64,000 nucleotides of DNA from PALSA-1296 sp037143335 (GTDB lineage: Bacteria; Bacteroidota; Ignavibacteria; Palsa-1295), in the NCBI GenBank assembly GCA_037143335.1, contig JBAWZA010000004.1, forward strand, positions 115,116-179,115, written 5' to 3'. This document shows positions 26,075-35,827 of this stretch, piece after piece (position 1 is the first letter of the stretch; the number at the start of each line of letters is the position of its first letter). The notes beneath the pieces are model-generated. The model did no database searches, had not been told where the DNA came from, and saw only the letters and a list, made by a program, of their open reading frames with translations. A program made the translations under genes and the position numbers.

Positions 26075-26875
26075 ATGAAATTAGTACCACTAAGAGACTA
26101 CCCGTTCGATAAATTGCCTATGATCTGCGCTCATCGTGGGGATACGTCGCTTGGTGCAATCGAGAATAGTATTTCGGCGATTGATACTGCTCTTGCTACT
26201 GGAGCGGAGATGATCGAGATAGATGTGCAGATGACACTTGATGGTGTCTTGATTTGCCATCATGATTTAATTTTAGAAGGTGATTCACTGCCGATTTGGC
26301 AACGGACATATTCAGATTTGGTCAGCAGAAGTAATTCCAACGCTCTTCCAAAGTTTGAAGAAATCCTCAGGCACACGGCTGGCAAAGCTTATCTCAATAT
26401 CGAAATGAAGGACTATTCCGGATTTCATCCGAGCAGATATGTTCATCCATTAGTAGCACTTGTGAAGCAATATGGAATGCACGAGTATTCGCTCTACTCC
26501 TCTTTTAGAAGTGATTATATTTCTGCTCTGCCGTGGGATTCGCTTTCTGTGATGATTAGACCAACGGGTGATGTGATCGAATATTTCAACAAGTATGCCA
26601 TTTCACCAGTGATTTTTCCAAAGCCAGTTGAAGCGATGATGCCCTCTGAAGTGATGAAGTTCTCAAAGGCAACATCTTATGCATGTATGCTCACTGAGAT
26701 TGACGAGAACGCATATCGTGATATGGTCACACATCACATCTTTCTTTCGGTTTATACATTGCAGACAGAAGCGGAATTTCACCAAGCGCTCAAAGTTGGT
26801 GCAAGAGCTATCGTCACCGATCATCCTCACCTCTTTACAGAATACAGGAATTCTCTTTCACAATCAGTTTCGTAA
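26075..26875 (+). CDS. Glycerophosphodiester phosphodiesterase family protein
   Basis: A 266-residue TIM-barrel enzyme with CAHRGDTSLGAIENSISAID (catalytic His-Arg pair and first metal Glu). EMIEIDVQMTLDGVLICHHD supplies the further metal ligands and the second catalytic His, and VTDHP occurs near the C-terminus. It hydrolyses glycerophosphodiesters to glycerol 3-phosphate and an alcohol. There is no signal peptide, so it is probably cytoplasmic. It starts two bases after fmt ends. Confidence 0.92.
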   Translation: MKLVPLRDYPFDKLPMICAHRGDTSLGAIENSISAIDTALATGAEMIEIDVQMTLDGVLICHHDLILEGDSLPIWQRTYSDLVSRSNSNALPKFEEILRHTAGKAYLNIEMKDYSGFHPSRYVHPLVALVKQYGMHEYSLYSSFRSDYISALPWDSLSVMIRPTGDVIEYFNKYAISPVIFPKPVEAMMPSEVMKFSKATSYACMLTEIDENAYRDMVTHHIFLSVYTLQTEAEFHQALKVGARAIVTDHPHLFTEYRNSLSQSVS

Positions 26876-26902
26876 TCGGACGCACGTTCGTAGAAAATCA
26901 CT

Positions 26903-28981
26903 ATGAGTTCTGACACTCGCAAATCAAACCGTCTCATAAACGAAAAATCGCCCTACCTGCTTCAACACGCGTATAACCCAGTTGATTGGTATGCTTGGGG
27001 TGAGGAGGCATTCGCACAAGCCAAGAAAGAAAATAAGCCAATTTTTCTTTCGATTGGATATTCGACATGTCATTGGTGTCATGTGATGGAGCGCGAAAGT
27101 TTCGAAAATGAAGATACTGCTGCTTATTTAAACGAACATTTTATCTCGATCAAACTCGACAGAGAAGAGCGACCTGACATTGACGGAATCTACATGACTG
27201 CCACAATGGCAATGACTGGAGCAGGGGGCTGGCCTATGACAATCATCATGACGGCGGAAAGGAAGCCATTTTTCTGCGGCACATATTTTCCTCCAGTGCC
27301 GGCATTTGGGAAACCAAGTTTCAAACAATTACTTGCACGCATTATTGAACTTTGGCAGACAAAGCAATCCGAGCTGGTTGATTCGAGTAACGGCTTGACT
27401 CAAGCACTTATCACTGCACAAGGTGAAGATCGAACCGAAACGAAATTACTTTCGCCAACGCTTGCCGAATCAGGCTTTCATTATTTTGATCGAACCTACG
27501 ATGCTGAGTACGGCGGATTCGGAGCTGCACCGAAATTTCCGCGTCCTGTCCAATTTGATTTTCTCTTCAATCATTATTCCATTAGTGGAAACGAACGTGC
27601 GAAGGAGATGGCACTGACGACGCTTAAGCGTATGGCACTCGGCGGCATCCACGATCATTTAGGTGGTGGCTTCCATCGCTACTCCGTTGATAAGTATTGG
27701 CTTGTTTCGCATTTTGAAAAAATGCTCTACGATCAGGCGCAACTTGTCGAGAGTTTCTTAGACGCATATCAAATCACCCAAGATCAATTCTATGCAACGA
27801 CAGCGCAAAAGATTTGCGACTTTGTCTTGAACGAGCTAACGCATCCTGAAGGTGGATTCTTCAGCGCACTCGATGCTGATTCAGAAGGCGAAGAGGGTAC
27901 ATTCTATATCTGGCGCAAGGCAGAGGTAGAATCAATTCTTCGTTCAGAACAGGCGAATCTGTTTTGCTACAGATACACTGTTGATGAAGAAGGAAATTGG
28001 GAAGACGGAAAAAATGTCATCGCAGTTCGACACTCGCTTGCAGATACCGCATCACATTTCGGAAAAGATAAGCGCGAGATCGAACAATTGCTAACTGAAT
28101 CGAAGCAGATCCTTTTTGAAGCACGATCAATCCGAATCAGACCGCATCTGGACGATAAAATCCTGACGTCATGGAATGGACTGATGATCGGTGCAATGGC
28201 TCGTGCCGGAGATGTTTTGCAAATCGAACGATTCACTGATGCTGCACAACGAGCGGCAGAGTTTATTTGGCGAAAACTATTCGTAGAAACAGACGAGAAG
28301 TTGCTTCACCGTTGGAGAGATGGCGAAGCGCGATTTGGTGCTACTCTTGAATCTTATTCCTTTCTCATCAAGGGATTTCTCGAACTCGGTGATGCAACTC
28401 TGGACGGAGTTTGGTTGTCGCGTGCATCGAAATTGCAAGCACAACAAGATGATTTACTTTACGATAACTCACTTGGAGGATATTTTACCAGTAGGGAAGC
28501 GGATGATATTATTGTACGAATAAAAAATGATTACGATGGTGCAGAGCCGAGCGGCAATTCGATTGCTGTTTTAAATCTTCTCAAATTATTTGCCATTAGT
28601 TCCGACCCACTCTACAAAGATAAAGCCGAACGCACGCTATTGTACTTCGCGGGAAAGTTGGGGAAATTTCCATACACGATGCCTGAGATGCTCGTCGGCA
28701 TGGATTGGTTTTACTCGCCTCCAACAGAGATTGTGTTCGTCGGAGATGTGAATGCACCGAATTATGTGATCATGCGCAATGAAATCGCAAAATATTACAT
28801 CCCTCGGAAGCTCTTGCTTTCTTCTACCGAAGCCCTAGCAAATGACTTCGTGAAAAGTCTGCCGCCAAAGGATGGTAAACTCACCGTTTACTTCTGCTTC
28901 AATCAAACATGCGAACTTCCGATCACAGAAGTTGACGAATTGCGAACTGTTTTGGAAAAGACTCGTTGGCGGAATGACTGA
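26903..28981 (+). CDS. Thioredoxin-domain protein of the YyaL/DUF255 family
   Basis: A 692-residue protein with an N-terminal thioredoxin-like domain. The motif STCHWCHVMERESFEN holds its CxxC at residues 56-59, and DREERPDIDGIYM follows. The rest is an alpha/alpha-barrel region (PKFPRPVQFDFLFNHY; DNSLGGYFTSRE), as in the spermatogenesis-associated protein 20 family. The cellular role is not defined; redox or sugar-related activity has been suggested for the family. Its 3' end overlaps the next gene by eight bases. Confidence 0.93.
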   Translation: MSSDTRKSNRLINEKSPYLLQHAYNPVDWYAWGEEAFAQAKKENKPIFLSIGYSTCHWCHVMERESFENEDTAAYLNEHFISIKLDREERPDIDGIYMTATMAMTGAGGWPMTIIMTAERKPFFCGTYFPPVPAFGKPSFKQLLARIIELWQTKQSELVDSSNGLTQALITAQGEDRTETKLLSPTLAESGFHYFDRTYDAEYGGFGAAPKFPRPVQFDFLFNHYSISGNERAKEMALTTLKRMALGGIHDHLGGGFHRYSVDKYWLVSHFEKMLYDQAQLVESFLDAYQITQDQFYATTAQKICDFVLNELTHPEGGFFSALDADSEGEEGTFYIWRKAEVESILRSEQANLFCYRYTVDEEGNWEDGKNVIAVRHSLADTASHFGKDKREIEQLLTESKQILFEARSIRIRPHLDDKILTSWNGLMIGAMARAGDVLQIERFTDAAQRAAEFIWRKLFVETDEKLLHRWRDGEARFGATLESYSFLIKGFLELGDATLDGVWLSRASKLQAQQDDLLYDNSLGGYFTSREADDIIVRIKNDYDGAEPSGNSIAVLNLLKLFAISSDPLYKDKAERTLLYFAGKLGKFPYTMPEMLVGMDWFYSPPTEIVFVGDVNAPNYVIMRNEIAKYYIPRKLLLSSTEALANDFVKSLPPKDGKLTVYFCFNQTCELPITEVDELRTVLEKTRWRND

Positions 28982-29579
28982 CCCGCTTCAAATCCGTTTC
29001 GAACGCTCTTTTTTTGCGCGCCCTGCCACGAGGGTTGCTCGTGATTTACTGGGGTGCTACGTGCACCGAAGAATTAAGGGGAAAGAAATGATCGGGCGAA
29101 TCGTCGAGACCGAAGCATACCATCAAGATGATCCAGCGAGTCATTCATATCGCGGCATCACTCCACGCACCGAGTTGATGTTTGGTGAGGCAGGGTATGC
29201 GTATGTATATTTTACCTATGGTATGCACTTTTGCATGAATGTGGTGACAGGTGCCATCGGCACTGGCGAAGCAGTTCTCTTTCGTGCTCTCGAGCCGGTG
29301 AGCGGAACATCAGAGATGTTCATTCGTAGAATAAAAGCTAAGACAGAACGTGATCTTCTGTCAGGACCGGCAAAGATTTGCCAGGCATTTGATGTTGGGA
29401 AACCTAAACACGGCGAAGATTTTGTGTATGCAAAGAATCTCTACCTCACTCAAGGATCGCTTCGATCTAATGAAAAGACACTGACGACAACACGTGTCGG
29501 GATTAGCGTAGGTATCGAAAAGAAATGGAGATTTATTATTGATGGCAATCCATTTGTATCGAAGGGCAGAACATCATAA
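28974..29579 (+). CDS. 3-methyladenine DNA glycosylase (AAG/MPG family)
   Basis: A 201-residue enzyme that excises alkylated purines. Characteristic segments are FFARPATRVARDLLGCYVHR, GRIVETEAYHQDDPASHSY (catalytic Glu), YVYFTYGMHFCMNVV and LSGPAKICQAF. The ATG at 28974 lies within the last codons of the upstream gene. A longer in-frame stretch upstream is read-through of that gene. AAG is the class found mainly in eukaryotes and scattered bacteria. Confidence 0.95.
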   Translation: MTDPLQIRFERSFFARPATRVARDLLGCYVHRRIKGKEMIGRIVETEAYHQDDPASHSYRGITPRTELMFGEAGYAYVYFTYGMHFCMNVVTGAIGTGEAVLFRALEPVSGTSEMFIRRIKAKTERDLLSGPAKICQAFDVGKPKHGEDFVYAKNLYLTQGSLRSNEKTLTTTRVGISVGIEKKWRFIIDGNPFVSKGRTS

Positions 29580-29590
29580 CAACAGTTTGA

Positions 29591-30730
29591 ATGAAATTAC
29601 CTAATGTACTTATACTCGTCGGAATGTTCATCCTTTCAGCATGTGGAAAATCACAGACTATGGATTCGGTAAAATCAACCTTGCGACCTGAAGTATCCAA
29701 ACTTGCCTCTTCCATTGCTGACCAAGGTTCAGAGCATATTCATATGCCACCACTTCCGTTGAAGTATTCAGCAGATCGGTATCATAATACCTCACCCCAA
29801 GATCTCAGTTCTACTTCACTCAAAGGCAAGGTTGTGCTACTCGATATTTGGGACTACACCTGTGTGAATTGCATTCGTACGCTACCGTATATAAAATCGT
29901 GGGCGGAAAAGTATAAAGATAAAGGATTAGTCGTGATCGGCGTTCATTCGCCTGAATTCGATTTTGAAAAAGCGCCGGAGAATCTGAAAGCGGCAATAAA
30001 GAAATTCGCGCTGAATTATCCTGTCATCGCAGATAACGAATATGAGATTTGGAATTCGCTTGCCAACAAATATTGGCCCGCGAAATATCTGTTCGATGCA
30101 AACGGCATTTTGCGGGCGAGTCACTTTGGCGAAGGAGAATACCAAGAATACGAATCATTTATACAAAAAATATTACTCGAGCGTGATAGTTCTGTTGTAT
30201 TGCCAAATCTGAGTGAAGTCGTTCGTGCTTCTGACAAGGCTGGGTCAGTATGTTACAAGCCAACACCAGAAACCTATATTGGCTATTCTCGAAATCATTT
30301 AGGCAATACTGAAGCAGAGAAACATGATGTTGTAACACAATTTCACGCACCAACTTCTTTGAAAGAGGATATGCTTTATCTTGACGGAGAGTGGAAGGTT
30401 GGAAGAGAGTTTGCTACACCATCTGGGAATGGTAACTCGCATTTTCTGATCAATTACCAAGCCAAAGAAGTGAATCTTGTGATACACCCTCAACAATCAT
30501 CGGGATTCAAGGTTTGGGTCGAGCAATCGGATAGGGTAGTACCAAACGCAGATAGAGGAGCTGATCTATTTGAGGAGAACGGTAAAACATTTATCCTCGT
30601 AGATCAGGCGCGAATGTATAACATCGTTAACAATTCGGCTTTCGGTCACCATACGCTTCGCCTGACGAGTGATAATCCGTCGTTCGGAGCTTACGCATTC
30701 ACATTTACGACCGATTGCATGGCGGAATAA
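29591..30730 (+). CDS. DipZ-like thioredoxin lipoprotein
   Basis: A 379-residue protein with a lipoprotein signal (ILSAC, Cys18). Its thioredoxin-like domain has WDYTCVNCIRTLPY (CxxC at residues 91-94), VVIGVHSPEFDFEK and YWPAKYLFDANG. The C-terminal domain (QFHAPTSLKEDMLYLDGEW; GHHTLRL) matches the carbohydrate-binding-like tail of DipZ-type proteins. It lacks the DsbD-like transmembrane part. It is probably anchored in the envelope facing the periplasm, acting in disulfide reduction or maturation of exported proteins. Confidence 0.88.
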   Translation: MKLPNVLILVGMFILSACGKSQTMDSVKSTLRPEVSKLASSIADQGSEHIHMPPLPLKYSADRYHNTSPQDLSSTSLKGKVVLLDIWDYTCVNCIRTLPYIKSWAEKYKDKGLVVIGVHSPEFDFEKAPENLKAAIKKFALNYPVIADNEYEIWNSLANKYWPAKYLFDANGILRASHFGEGEYQEYESFIQKILLERDSSVVLPNLSEVVRASDKAGSVCYKPTPETYIGYSRNHLGNTEAEKHDVVTQFHAPTSLKEDMLYLDGEWKVGREFATPSGNGNSHFLINYQAKEVNLVIHPQQSSGFKVWVEQSDRVVPNADRGADLFEENGKTFILVDQARMYNIVNNSAFGHHTLRLTSDNPSFGAYAFTFTTDCMAE

Positions 30731-30780
30731 GGTTTTCCGAAACGCACCATCGGGCGCAACTGTTGTCCTTCCCTTACAAT

Positions 30781-32247
30781 ATGAACCCTGAAATACTCGC
30801 AAAATACGAGCCAGTTATTGGCTTAGAAGTACATGCTCAGATGCTGACGAAGTCGAAGGCATTCTGCTCATGCTCGACGGAGTTTGGCGCACCGCCGAAT
30901 TCACGTACATGTCCGATCTGCTTGGCGCATCCTGGTACGTTGCCAGCACTGAATGAAAATCTTGTCCGCTTTATCGTTCGAATGGGGATTGCAACAAATT
31001 GCAATATCCGTGAACGCTCCATTTTTGCGCGAAAGAATTATTTTTATCCCGACCTTCCGAAAGGGTATCAGATTTCCCAATACGAAACACCTATCTGTCA
31101 CGACGGAAAAATTGAAGCTGAGTTGCCCGACGGTTCGCTCAAACCAATCGGGATCACTCGTATCCACATGGAAGAAGACTCGGGTAAATCAATCCATGAC
31201 TTTGGGGTTGATACACTCGTTGATTTAAACCGAGCCGGAGTGCCGCTCATCGAAATCGTCAGCGAACCGGATATGCGTTCGAGTGATGAGGCATACGCTT
31301 ATCTTACGACAATTAAATCAATCGTCACCTACCTCGAAATTTGTGATGGCAATATGGAAGAAGGCTCACTCCGTTGTGATGCAAATGTCTCGGTAAGAAT
31401 TAAAGGTGCAGAAAAATTTGGACAGAAAACTGAAGTTAAGAATCTGAATTCCTTTCGGAATGTAAAACTTGCAATTGAATCAGAGATCGAGCGTCAGATC
31501 ACACTGCTCGAAGCAGGGCAGCCAGTTCTGCATCAGACGATGCTCTTTGATGCGAATAAAGGCGTGACGCGCCCGATGCGAACCAAGGAAGAAGCGCATG
31601 ACTATCGTTACTTCCCTGAGCCTGATCTATTGCCAGTGACGATCACAGAGAAATATCTCACTGAAGTTCGAACTGAATTACCAGAAATGCAACGAGCTCG
31701 GCGTGATAGATTTATGAAAGATTTCGGCTTGCCCAAATATGATGCTGATGTCTTGACAGTTGAGAAAGTAACGGCTGATTATTTCGAAGAAGTCATCCAG
31801 AATCTTGGATCAAAGACAAATGAATTGATGAAGAGCACTTCGAATTATATCATGGGTGATATGATGCGTATGCTCTCTGAAAAGAAGGTGAGCATAGCAA
31901 CACTTGGCATTCGTTCAGCTCATCTGGCTGATCTTGTCTCACTCGTTGCTGATAGAACAATCTCGAATAAAATCGCAAAAGATTTATTACCTGAACTCAT
32001 AAACTCTACGAAAGCTCCGAATGAAATTGTTGCCGAGCGCGGAATGGCACAGGTTTCCGACGAGCCGGCACTGCGCTTGGCCGTAGCAAATATACTTGCG
32101 GCGAATCCCGACAACATCGCAAAATATAAATCGGGTAAAACGAATCTCTTCGGATTTTTTGTCGGCCAAACCATGAAGGCTATGGGCGGAAAAGCAAACC
32201 CAACCCTTTTGAACGAAGTGGTAAAAGAAGAATTAGAAAAAATATGA
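30781..32247 (+). CDS. gatB: Aspartyl/glutamyl-tRNA amidotransferase subunit B
   Basis: A 488-residue subunit that, with GatA and GatC, amidates Glu-tRNA(Gln) or Asp-tRNA(Asn). It begins MNPEILAKYEPVIGLEVHAQ and has the Cys-rich ST-E-GAPPN-TCP-C zinc-binding pattern. The KGYQISQYETPIC, MEEDSGKS, and GSLRCDANVSV segments and a C-terminal YqeY-like tail (KSGKTNLFGFFVGQTMK) follow. The ATG at 30781 is used; the upstream in-frame sequence is non-homologous. gatA and gatC are not here. Confidence 0.96.
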   Translation: MNPEILAKYEPVIGLEVHAQMLTKSKAFCSCSTEFGAPPNSRTCPICLAHPGTLPALNENLVRFIVRMGIATNCNIRERSIFARKNYFYPDLPKGYQISQYETPICHDGKIEAELPDGSLKPIGITRIHMEEDSGKSIHDFGVDTLVDLNRAGVPLIEIVSEPDMRSSDEAYAYLTTIKSIVTYLEICDGNMEEGSLRCDANVSVRIKGAEKFGQKTEVKNLNSFRNVKLAIESEIERQITLLEAGQPVLHQTMLFDANKGVTRPMRTKEEAHDYRYFPEPDLLPVTITEKYLTEVRTELPEMQRARRDRFMKDFGLPKYDADVLTVEKVTADYFEEVIQNLGSKTNELMKSTSNYIMGDMMRMLSEKKVSIATLGIRSAHLADLVSLVADRTISNKIAKDLLPELINSTKAPNEIVAERGMAQVSDEPALRLAVANILAANPDNIAKYKSGKTNLFGFFVGQTMKAMGGKANPTLLNEVVKEELEKI

Positions 32248-33017
32248 GACGGAAGTTCATCTGCGGAAATTGGAAAATGAACGGAACGCTCGAAGAAACG
32301 AGCGCGCTCCTTGGCGGCATCGTTGGAAATTGGGACGATTCGTTCAGTAATGTTGAGACTGCGATCTGCCCGCCGTTTACTTCGCTCGCACTTGCACTTG
32401 ATAAGTTGAGTGGCAGAGGCGTTCGTATAGCTATTGGCGCACAAAATTGCCATGCTGAAACCAAGGGCGCATTTACAGGTGAAGTATCTGCACGTATGCT
32501 TTCCGAAGCTGGTTGCACCTATGTCATACTCGGACATTCAGAACGCAGAAATATTTTCGACGAGAGCAATGAATTTATTAACCGCAAGATTAAAGCTGCG
32601 CTTGATCCGGGACTCAAACCGATACTTTGCATCGGTGAAACGTTGGAAGAACGAGAACTTGCACAAACGTACGAAGTACTTCTTCATCAGCTCACAGAGG
32701 GACTTTCAGGAATACCATCAGTCCATATAGGAATGATTACGATTGCCTACGAACCTGTTTGGGCGATTGGTACTGGAAGAACGGCAACACCAGAAATTGC
32801 ACAGGAGGCTCACTCATTTATTCGGATGGAAATATCAAAGCTCTACGATTCTGATATCGCTTCTCGAATAACGTTACTCTACGGCGGGAGCATGAATGCC
32901 TCGAACGCGGGTGAATTACTCCGTCAAGCTGATATTGACGGCGGACTTATCGGCGGTGCCGCACTTGATGCGAAGTCGTTTATTTCTATTATAGCATCTG
33001 CTTCAAAATTAAACTAA
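32244..33017 (+). CDS. tpiA: Triosephosphate isomerase
   Basis: A 257-residue TIM barrel converting dihydroxyacetone phosphate to glyceraldehyde 3-phosphate. The N-terminal FICGNWKMNGT holds the catalytic Lys. YVILGHSERRN has the catalytic His, YEPVWAIGTGRTAT has the catalytic Glu, and LYGGSMNASN and GLIGGAALDAKSF form the phosphate loop. It overlaps gatB by four bases (ATGA), so the two are coupled. Confidence 0.97.
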   Translation: MRRKFICGNWKMNGTLEETSALLGGIVGNWDDSFSNVETAICPPFTSLALALDKLSGRGVRIAIGAQNCHAETKGAFTGEVSARMLSEAGCTYVILGHSERRNIFDESNEFINRKIKAALDPGLKPILCIGETLEERELAQTYEVLLHQLTEGLSGIPSVHIGMITIAYEPVWAIGTGRTATPEIAQEAHSFIRMEISKLYDSDIASRITLLYGGSMNASNAGELLRQADIDGGLIGGAALDAKSFISIIASASKLN

Positions 33018-33026
33018 CCGAATTCC

Positions 33027-34877
33027 TTGACTCGCTTCCACCAAAGACTTCAGAGCTTACGCGAAAAACCTATCGTCACCGATGGCTCGATGGAGGTTGT
33101 CCTGGCGAAACTCGGTTTTTATGATCAGCCGATTGAGTACTATAATCTCAAGCAACCATCGGCTGTTGAACATGCGCACAGAGAATTCGCGAATGCTGGA
33201 GCGGAGTTACTCCAAACAAACACCGAGCATGCAAGCCCACTTGCACTTCATCGCTTCGGACTTCGCGATCAAGCACTGGAAATAAATCGCAAGGGCGTGT
33301 GGCTTGCGCGTACTGCCGCAGCTGAAAAGGAATTATTTGTCGGAGCTGTTGTCGGTCCCGTTGGAAAATATTTAGCTCCACTTGGTCCGGCCAAACACGA
33401 AGAGGTTCTAAAATCGTTTGAGGAGCAGATTGCCGCTCTTGTTGAAGGGAATCCTGATCTTCTTATCCTAAAAAGTTTTATAGAACTTGCCGAATTGGAA
33501 CTTGCGATTCAAGCGGCGAAGAAGATTGCGCCAGAGCTTGCAATTATCGCTCAGAAAACATTTCCAGAAGATGGTGCACTGCTTGCAAGTGATTACGTTC
33601 GCAAAGTTTCTACTCGCTTGAAGGACTTGGGCGTTGATGTAATTGGTACCAACGGCACAGTAGGACCAAATCGCATTCTCTCTATTGTAAAATTCTTCGC
33701 ACTGCCTGGTATCCCACTTTCTGTTCAACCTGATATTGGAATTCCAACGCTTGTCGATGGCAAAGCTTTTTATAATGCTACTCCCGAGTATGTAGCCGAG
33801 AGTGCCGTGCGTCTTGTCGAATCAGGTGTTGGAATTATTGGTGCCGAGGGTGGAGCGACACCTGAGCATATCCGCTACATAGTGAAATCTCTTCAAGGCA
33901 TTGGCACAGGTGAGACTGAGCTTGCCGTGATTAAGGTGAAGCACGAAGAGAAAATACTGATTCAAGACGAATCGAATTTTTCGAAGTTCAAAAAGAATCT
34001 CGGAAAGAAATTCTTGGCAACTGTCGAGCTTGACGTACCTCGCGGACTTGATATGTCAAGCGTTACCGATGGTGCGGCGTTTCTTGCTGAGCATGGACTT
34101 GACGCCGTAAATATTTCTGATGGAGCGCGTGCAAGGTTACGAGTAAGTTCGATTACACTTGCAAAAATAGTTCAGGATAGCTGTGGCATCGAAGTAATGG
34201 CACATCTTGCATGTCGCGATCGGAATATGGTTGGTTTGCAATCCGAGTTGCTCGGCGCAGAGTTGATGGGAGTACGAAACATCCTGGCCGTTACAGGCGA
34301 CCCGGCGCAGATTGGCGATTATCCATACGCCACTAGCGTGTATGACATAGATGCGATCGGTTTAATTCGAGCGATTCGTTCAATGAATGAAGGACGCGAC
34401 CTGATGGGAAATTCTGTCGCAGGAAAAACTGCGAATGCAACACATTTTCTCATAGCCTGTGGATCGAATCCTGTTGCCGATGACATGGAGCGTGAGATCA
34501 GAAGAATGGAACAAAAAATTGCTGAGGGGTGCGAAGTGATTTTCACTCAGCCGATTTTCGAAATTCCTATACTTGAGCGTTGGATAGAATTACTGAAGCC
34601 TTTCCGTGGTAACTCAAAGTTAATGTTGGGCATCATGCCACTCAGAAGTGTGCGCCATGCAGAGTTCTTGCATTATGAAGTACCCGGGATGAATATTCCC
34701 GATTGGATTCATGATAGACTTTCGAAGAAAAATACGATCGACGATCAATCGGCTGAAGGCGTTGAGATTTGCGTGGAGTTTTTGAAGCAGGCAAAATCAA
34801 TGGTTGACGGAGTATACATGATGCCTCCGTTCAAAAAATACCAGATGGCTGTTGATATTTTAGAAAGGGTGGCGTAA
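33027..34877 (+). CDS. Homocysteine-methyltransferase-like / methylenetetrahydrofolate reductase fusion
   Basis: A 616-residue fusion. Residues 1-300 resemble the homocysteine methyltransferase barrel (PIVTDGSMEVVL; AGAELLQTNT; TPEHIRYI). Residues 320-616 are a MetF-like 5,10-methylenetetrahydrofolate reductase (EVMAHLACRDRN; ILAVTGDPAQIGDYPYA; ACGSNPVADD). The first domain has no cysteine at all. The three zinc ligands normally found in NCx-GP and GGCC are replaced: TNG at 208-210 and GAEGGATPEH at 272-281. Hence thiol activation of homocysteine is unlikely. The start is TTG at 33027; no ATG fits. It sits after tpiA in the same operon. Confidence 0.9.
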   Translation: MTRFHQRLQSLREKPIVTDGSMEVVLAKLGFYDQPIEYYNLKQPSAVEHAHREFANAGAELLQTNTEHASPLALHRFGLRDQALEINRKGVWLARTAAAEKELFVGAVVGPVGKYLAPLGPAKHEEVLKSFEEQIAALVEGNPDLLILKSFIELAELELAIQAAKKIAPELAIIAQKTFPEDGALLASDYVRKVSTRLKDLGVDVIGTNGTVGPNRILSIVKFFALPGIPLSVQPDIGIPTLVDGKAFYNATPEYVAESAVRLVESGVGIIGAEGGATPEHIRYIVKSLQGIGTGETELAVIKVKHEEKILIQDESNFSKFKKNLGKKFLATVELDVPRGLDMSSVTDGAAFLAEHGLDAVNISDGARARLRVSSITLAKIVQDSCGIEVMAHLACRDRNMVGLQSELLGAELMGVRNILAVTGDPAQIGDYPYATSVYDIDAIGLIRAIRSMNEGRDLMGNSVAGKTANATHFLIACGSNPVADDMEREIRRMEQKIAEGCEVIFTQPIFEIPILERWIELLKPFRGNSKLMLGIMPLRSVRHAEFLHYEVPGMNIPDWIHDRLSKKNTIDDQSAEGVEICVEFLKQAKSMVDGVYMMPPFKKYQMAVDILERVA

Positions 34878-35825
34878 GTGACAAACTACCCACGCGTCGG
34901 AATCGTACTTGTTCATCTCAATTCCTATGATGACACATCGCTCTGCTTGCGCTCGCTCAGGAGTATGACATATCCGAATGCAGAAGTTATCGTGGTCGAT
35001 AACGGCTCGAAAGATCATACAGGCGAGATATTACAAAAAGAATTTCCCGAGGTCACACACATCCGCTCTGATGTTAATGATGGGTTCAGTGGCGGGAATA
35101 ATATCGGGATTGAGCACGGCATGAAAAATGGCTGCGACCATATTTTGCTCCTGAATAACGATACAATTGTTACTCCGTCATTTCTTGAGTCTCTTGTCGA
35201 GAGGTTACTTGCCGAGAAAAATGTGGCGGCTGTGAGTGGGAAGATATACTACTATCCCGAACGGGTCGGTGGCAGAAAAAAAATAATTTGGTACGCCGGA
35301 GTTTTCCAGAAATGGCATACAGGATACCACCATACTGGAGTCATGCAAGTTGATACTGGGGAATACGATACGGCAAAAAAAGTGATCTATGCCTCTGGTT
35401 GTCTCATGCTGATGAATGGGGAAGTGATACAGAGAATCGGTGGACTTGGGATGGAGTTCTTTATTTATTGGGAAGAATCAGATTGGTGTCTGCGTGCAAA
35501 GGAGTTAGGATATGATTGTTGGTACGAACCAAAGAGCGTGATAGATCATAATTTTAGGAGTGCACCGTTTGGTCGTGGTGAAACTCCTTTCTACATGTAT
35601 ATGCAGATGCGCAACTCATTTATTTTTGCTACCAGACACTTTCATGGCTGGCTGAAAGTGCGACATCATCTTTTCTATCCGATTTATATTCTGTATTATT
35701 TTCTTTCGTTGTTAGTCTTCAGAAATTTTCGCGGAGCCAAAGCGATTATTTTTGGAATCGTTGATTACTTCCGCGGATTCAGGGGAAAAAAAGGTCTCAT
35801 AGAAAGAGGCTACGTAAAAGCGTAG
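34878..35825 (+). CDS. Glycosyltransferase family 2 protein (rhamnosyltransferase-like)
   Basis: A 315-residue GT-A enzyme with VLVHLNSYDDTSLCLRSLRS at the start. VIVVDNGSKDHTGEIL and HILLLNNDTIVTPSFLESL (the NND-x-D metal site) follow, then a WEESDWCLRAKELGYDCWYE acceptor-site block (ED-like base). It resembles WbbL-type transferases that add sugars to lipid-linked glycans. It begins with GTG immediately after the MTHFR-fusion stop with no gap, so it is the last gene in the long co-directional run. Confidence 0.9.
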   Translation: MTNYPRVGIVLVHLNSYDDTSLCLRSLRSMTYPNAEVIVVDNGSKDHTGEILQKEFPEVTHIRSDVNDGFSGGNNIGIEHGMKNGCDHILLLNNDTIVTPSFLESLVERLLAEKNVAAVSGKIYYYPERVGGRKKIIWYAGVFQKWHTGYHHTGVMQVDTGEYDTAKKVIYASGCLMLMNGEVIQRIGGLGMEFFIYWEESDWCLRAKELGYDCWYEPKSVIDHNFRSAPFGRGETPFYMYMQMRNSFIFATRHFHGWLKVRHHLFYPIYILYYFLSLLVFRNFRGAKAIIFGIVDYFRGFRGKKGLIERGYVKA

Positions 35826-35827
35826 AG

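Noticed and set aside
31920..32537. 205-codon frame antisense to gatB/tpiA
   Set aside because: It lies opposite two well-supported enzyme genes and reads as a codon-bias shadow.
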